Source of the DNA: Escallonia rubra
Lineage: Eukaryota > Streptophyta > Magnoliopsida > Escalloniales > Escalloniaceae
Reading direction: 5' to 3'
Assembly: GCA_033065855.1 (NCBI GenBank)
Contig: JAVXUO010000539.1
Coordinates: forward strand, 1 to 64,000
Length of the DNA stretch: 64,000 nucleotides
The translations under genes and the position numbers were made by a program. The number at the start of each line of letters is the position of its first letter. The stretch's first letter is position 1. The notes beneath the pieces were generated by a model. That model made no database searches and was not told the origin of the DNA. It saw only the letters and a program-made list of their open reading frames with translations. This document shows, one piece after another, positions 59,864-64,000 of the stretch.

Positions 59864-60555
59864 GTCACTAAAAGGTCTCCAAAATTTTCTTGGATGGGGT
59901 CCTAATTTTTTCGGTTAATTGATTTAACAGGATTAGTAATTCCTATAATAGCAAAACCCTACCTAATAAATATACTTACCTATTAAGACTTAATTTTGAC
60001 TAGTACACCCCTGAAAACATTCTCAGCTATGAAAGTAAAAACCCATAGATCTAACAATCAAATAACATATGAGCTTTAGAAGAAGAAACATTGTTTAACT
60101 ATTGATTTAAAATTATCTACTCACAAAACAAACCATCATCAGTGCAAATAATTATCTATTATATAGCTTTTACACACCTTTTGGAAACAAAATATAGATC
60201 AAATTTTTTTTTTGGGGTATAGGACCTAATGACACAAAAAACAGAATAGGTACAAAAGTGATAGAGAGTTAGGCAGTACACATATTAGTGGCTCTAAAGA
60301 TCTCCAAATACTATTTGACATGGGTCTTATTTATTAAATCTAACTTGTTTCGCAAGATTAATATAGTAGGCCTTCTATAATTTTAAAAACTAATTCTGAA
60401 ACTTTTCTAAAACTCTACCTAACTAACATACTATCTTATTAAAGACCTAATTTTGGCTATTGTATCTATAAAAATATTGTCTAATATGAAGATAGAGATC
60501 CATATATCTAAACTATGAAAACAACATAAGAGATTCACAAGGAAAAAGTTGATGT
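59864..60555. repeat. Diverged direct duplication upstream of the transporter
   Basis: The segments near 59864-60100 and 60288-60555 share the same order of phrases: CACTAAAAGGTCTCCAAAAT with CTCTAAAGATCTCCAAATAC, CTACCTAATAAATATACTTA with CTACCTAACTAACATACTAT, and CCCATAGATCTAACAATC with TCCATATATCTAAACTATG. Divergence is high and the repeats are AT-rich, so limits are approximate. Confidence 0.65.
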
Positions 60556-60699
60556 TACATTTAAATTTACTTATCTACAAAGTAATGACAAACATAAATT
60601 TTTGTTGAGGGTTTAACAAGTGTGCATAACAGCTATTACACGTGTAGCACGAACCGTGATTGAATATAAGAGGACAAAATAGTCCACATCTCGGTCAAA

Positions 60700-60861
60700 G
60701 CCTTAGTACAACTGCCAGAAGAAAGAGACCAACTCTTTCCCCTTCTTCCTCCTACTCTTCTTCTTTCCCTCCGGAGCCCTAACCGTCGCGAGAACGTTTA
60801 TCTCCACCACTCGACGCAGATACATACCCATATCCAAGATTATCCTGAACGTATCCGAAAG
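60700..60861 (+). other. Possible 5' untranslated exon with a strong splice donor
   Basis: The plus strand shows a CT-rich leader (CTCTTTCCCCTTCTTCCTCC) and then CCGAAAG with GTAAGTATTC, an almost ideal donor at 60862. No plus-strand coding exon was found downstream, and the opposite strand carries the transporter 5' intron or promoter. It may be the first exon of a non-coding or long-intron gene, or a relic. Confidence 0.35.
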
Positions 60862-62084
60862 GTAAGTATTCTGAAACTGCTACTGGTGGTGGCGGCTTGT
60901 CATTGCTGCTCATTGCCGGACGTCACCAATGATCGCGCTCGTAACTTTGCCGCTGCTCTCTCTCTCTCTCTCCCCACTTAAAAATGTTCAACCCCTTGAT
61001 CCAAAAAGGAAAACCACCTAAAAGCAGAGTGAAGCTTACAAGGCCTACCCTACAAGAACTGTAAAATCGCAACACAGATTCATGCGCTGGTGTCACACGA
61101 CAACAGGCGAAAGCAGCAGCAGCAAACTCTATCCAGAAATGTATCATCAGATAATGCATTATTTGCATTATTTATATAGAAGCTAGCTCCAGACTTGCAT
61201 ACTTATTGACCAGGTTATCTATACATCAGTCCCCTAAAACATGCATGGAGAGAAAGAGGCACGACATGAAGAGAGGCAATCCAATCTTATAGCACAACAA
61301 AATGATTAGAGCATCAGCTCCTTCACTCTGTACCACAGGTACAAACTACCAGCACATGTTAACACATATAAGATGATAGCACTAAGCAAGCCTCTCAATC
61401 ACCAGTACAGAGAACAAGTAAAATCATGAACTTGGTAAGAACAATAGCCCATCGATTTTTAGTAAAAAAGTCAATCAGAATAAAGTCTTCACCTGTTCCC
61501 CAATCATATGTGATTACATGAATCCAAGCTAGAAGCAAGAAAAATCATGTTAAAACCAAATTTAATGGAGATTCGTGTACTATATGAGGTGCACATTCTC
61601 ATATATCATTTCCATCATCTAGATACCATCATGATGCAATTCATCGATGCCTAAATTAAATGATTCTAGTTGCCTCGTGCTCTTGCATAGATACACGTAC
61701 TACACACCAAAACTGCCATCCAACCACACATACACACACACCCTCTCACAACATCAGCAGCAATTTAACACGTACATTAACACCTATCATTAAGAAAAAT
61801 GAAAACCAAGCTCCAACCCAACTCAGTCAACAACTCTCATTTATCAGTGTCTCCCTTTAGGGGGAAAAAAACATAACTCCCAAAAAAACACAAAAACCAA
61901 GCCTAAGCCCTCAAATTAGACAGAATAAGAAAAAGATAAAGACCAAACAAAACATTTGAAATTTAGAAAGCATCAAAATCCATCAGGCCAAAATGTAAAC
62001 GTAAAGAGGAATCATCACAAAACTCCATTTACGCAAACTCAACCAAAATGGTGTCAACAAGACAGCAAAATGACATTATTAAGT
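60862..62084. other. Stretch without a recognised gene
   Basis: It contains a CT microsatellite near 60955-60972 and a CA-rich tract near 61720-61745. It is otherwise AT-rich DNA with no recognised coding sequence or defined repeat. Confidence 0.4.
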
Positions 62085-62420
62085 TTAGGGAAATGTTACT
62101 TGATTAGAGACAAAAGACAGATGTTGCCGGCGGTAGGTGGAGCCGGCCACGGCGAGAGGTGGATCCAGCGAAGGCGAGAGGGACTGCCGGCTACGGAGAA
62201 GGCGAGCGGGACATCCGGCAACGGAGAAGGCGAGAGGTGGCGCTGGCGAGCTCGAAGGTGGTGGAGTCACGGATCGACGGCGGAGAAAATCCGAAAAGGT
62301 GTAGCGACGCCGGAGACGGCGACGTAGAGAGGCGCTGCCGACGACAGCGAGAGCCGGTGGATTCACGGTCGAAGGTAGTGAAGATCCATGGAGCGGCGCT
62401 TGGATAGAAAATGAGGCTTG
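62085..62420. other. GC-rich CGG/GAAGGCGAGAGG island, origin unclear
   Basis: A CpG-rich island in AT-rich surroundings, with loosely repeated GAAGGCGAGAGG and GCCGGC phrases. The overlapping frames on both strands (62085-62540 minus, 61956-62327 plus) read as Arg/Ser/Pro-rich low complexity. It could be the first exon of the minus-strand transporter gene, since it lies 2.5 kb upstream and is pyrimidine-rich on that strand. It could also be captured filler like that in the MULEs. No inverted arms were found. Confidence 0.35.
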
Positions 62421-62540
62421 AAGTGAAGTAACCCGATTGGACCCACGGGTCAACCCATTATCCTGACCAACCCAATTCTGACTCGTGGGAGACACGCGTC
62501 TTGTTATCCGCAGTGGTAAAAAATAAATGGATTGGGTCAC

Positions 62541-64000
62541 CTCAATACCTTTTTCCTTTAACTTTTTTTTTTACTGTTAATATACAAGCTTAGTAATACT
62601 CGTTCGTTAATGATTTTTTTTTTATGAAACCTTTCTCTACCTTTTAGTCTGGTTTATTTGTGCTTACATTTATTGACTAGCTCATTAATTAAAATTAAAA
62701 CACATAAAAAGAACAAACTGATAAGATAAAAGAACTGACGAGAGTGTTGTTCGGTTGAAAATTTTATGTATACGTACGAAAAGAACAGCTCAGGCTTTGA
62801 TCCTGTTGATTCAATTAAGTTCCACAATATATTAAGTATACAAGACCTGCTCCAATATTTTTGTAGGACTAAAAGAACAGATCAAGCTTTAATCACGTAG
62901 ATTCAATTAATATCTTTTTCTGCATTCAAAATTATTAACTTATGATATCGTGTAATAGTCAAGATACATAAGTAAAGTTATAACAACTTATTTTGTATTA
63001 GTTCAAAAATAGGTATGATCGGAAAGATTCTGATCGCCTTTTTATCTCATAATTGTATCGTCATAATAAAATTTTCAGTAATTGAGTCAAACTCGCTCCG
63101 ACTCTTGGACTAGTACATACTGAAAAGGTGATGCCTTTGCATATAATTCACCAATGAATTGCAATGTCAACAGATACTACTTTCAGTGAAACAAATGGAT
63201 TGAGCAAAACCAATCAAAATATGAGATGGGTTTATTAGATTCCATGAAGACACTTGCAACACAATAAAACTACTAGCTACTGAAAGAGCAGATAACCAGA
63301 AAAATGACTGAGACTGAAAATTAGGTCAGAAACAGTAATGTGTCTATTGCCTAAACGATATTCCAGCATTTGGTGAGATCCAAAGTCTCGGATGTGTTCA
63401 AGAACTTAATCTGATCTTTAACATCAAAAAAAAAAAAAAAAAAAGAACTTAATCTGACAATGTATACCATTTCCAAGCAATTAACTCGAGTAATATAGGC
63501 GAAAAAGCAAGAGATAAAGTATCCAATTTGACTGATTTAAACCAACCATTAAGCGATGGAGATTGTGCAGGCTGACCCAATAAGCTGAGTTATTATTATA
63601 ATTATATATATATTATTATTAATTGAAAACACAGGGCGGAGAAGCAAAAACATACGATTGTGGAAAAAAGGGTGGCCTTTGAACGTGGCAGCTACTGATC
63701 AATGATTTTTGTTTTATTTCCACTTTTAAATTTAACTGCTTTTTGAGACACGCAAATGACCGTGCAAGTCAAGTCGTCAAAGTTTTAATAAATTGTTGAA
63801 AACAACAATATTAAATAACGCCAGTTTACGTGTTATGAAACAGCAAAATAATTGAAAAATGAACAGATTAAGTGGATCACAATTCTTGAAAATTAATCAT
63901 TCTGGCACTGATACTAGCTCATTTGGTTGGAAAAGCGTGTCCTGAATCTGTTAAAATGAATTAATGATCCACATAAGGGAGAAGAAGAAACAAAATACGG
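62541..64000. other. Stretch without a recognised gene
   Basis: AT-rich DNA to the window end with no coding sequence seen. It contains a (TA)n/(TTA)n patch near 63591-63622 and the poly-A insertion described separately. Confidence 0.4.
63400..63457 (+). mobile_element. Minimal retroposon footprint: poly-A flanked by a 15-bp duplication
   Basis: AAGAACTTAATCTGA occurs at 63400-63414 and again at 63443-63457. Between them is TCTTTAACATC followed by about 18 A. A poly-A tail bounded by a 15-bp direct repeat is what target-primed reverse transcription leaves. The body is only 11 bases, so the source (LINE or other RNA) cannot be identified. Confidence 0.65.

Noticed and set aside
62085-62540. 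151-codon minus-strand protein
   Set aside because: Arg/Ser/Pro-rich translation of a CpG-rich repeat-like island, equally open on the other strand, with no domain.

Overview
The window looks like nuclear DNA of a flowering plant, most likely a eudicot. The evidence is spliced genes with GT-AG introns, two pentatricopeptide repeat (PPR) loci, organelle-targeted nuclear genes, a long decayed copy of plastid DNA, and dense nested transposons. The species cannot be named from the sequence alone.

Five gene models look usable: CLPP4 (+, a plastid Clp protease core subunit with a 7.6 kb intron), an ankyrin-repeat protein (-), a small probable mitochondrial protein of unknown function (+), NFD3 or mitochondrial ribosomal protein S11 (+), and a PUT2-like polyamine/amino-acid transporter (-). 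A DYW-class PPR gene (-) is intact except for its start. A P-class PPR gene (-, 2083-4256) is a frameshifted pseudogene. From memory, NFD3, the PUT transporter and the P-class PPR resemble neighbouring Arabidopsis loci (At1g31817, At1g31830, At1g31840), which suggests conserved gene order stretched by transposon insertion.

Layout: 1-2082, no gene seen; 2083-4256, PPR pseudogene; 4551-6887, nested Mutator-like elements (MULEs), the inner one carrying promoter-like DNA and exon 1 of ketopantoate hydroxymethyltransferase; 7228-9010, a MITE and a hAT transposase relic; 10306-11489, a MULE; 13711-15492, DYW PPR; 16940-17975, possible MULE; 18283-26060, plastid-derived rpoC2-rpoC1-rpoB DNA with two later insertions; 26501-35004, CLPP4, its intron holding a PIF/Harbinger-type MITE and a MULE; 35879-39572, ankyrin gene with a duplicated intron block; 39749-43587, a Helitron containing two MULEs; 43914-48204, a minus-strand non-autonomous LTR retrotransposon; 49124-51396, mitochondrial protein; 53176-55836, NFD3 with a Stowaway-type MITE in its intron; 58124-59548, transporter; the remainder AT-rich with no gene seen.

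The most notable content is the set of at least six MULEs, most with 9-bp target duplications readable by eye, several filled with GC-rich or gene-derived DNA. No wholly new system with a demonstrable function was found. Termini, target duplications and splice junctions were read by eye; identity to named genes rests on recalled family sequences, not on a database search.
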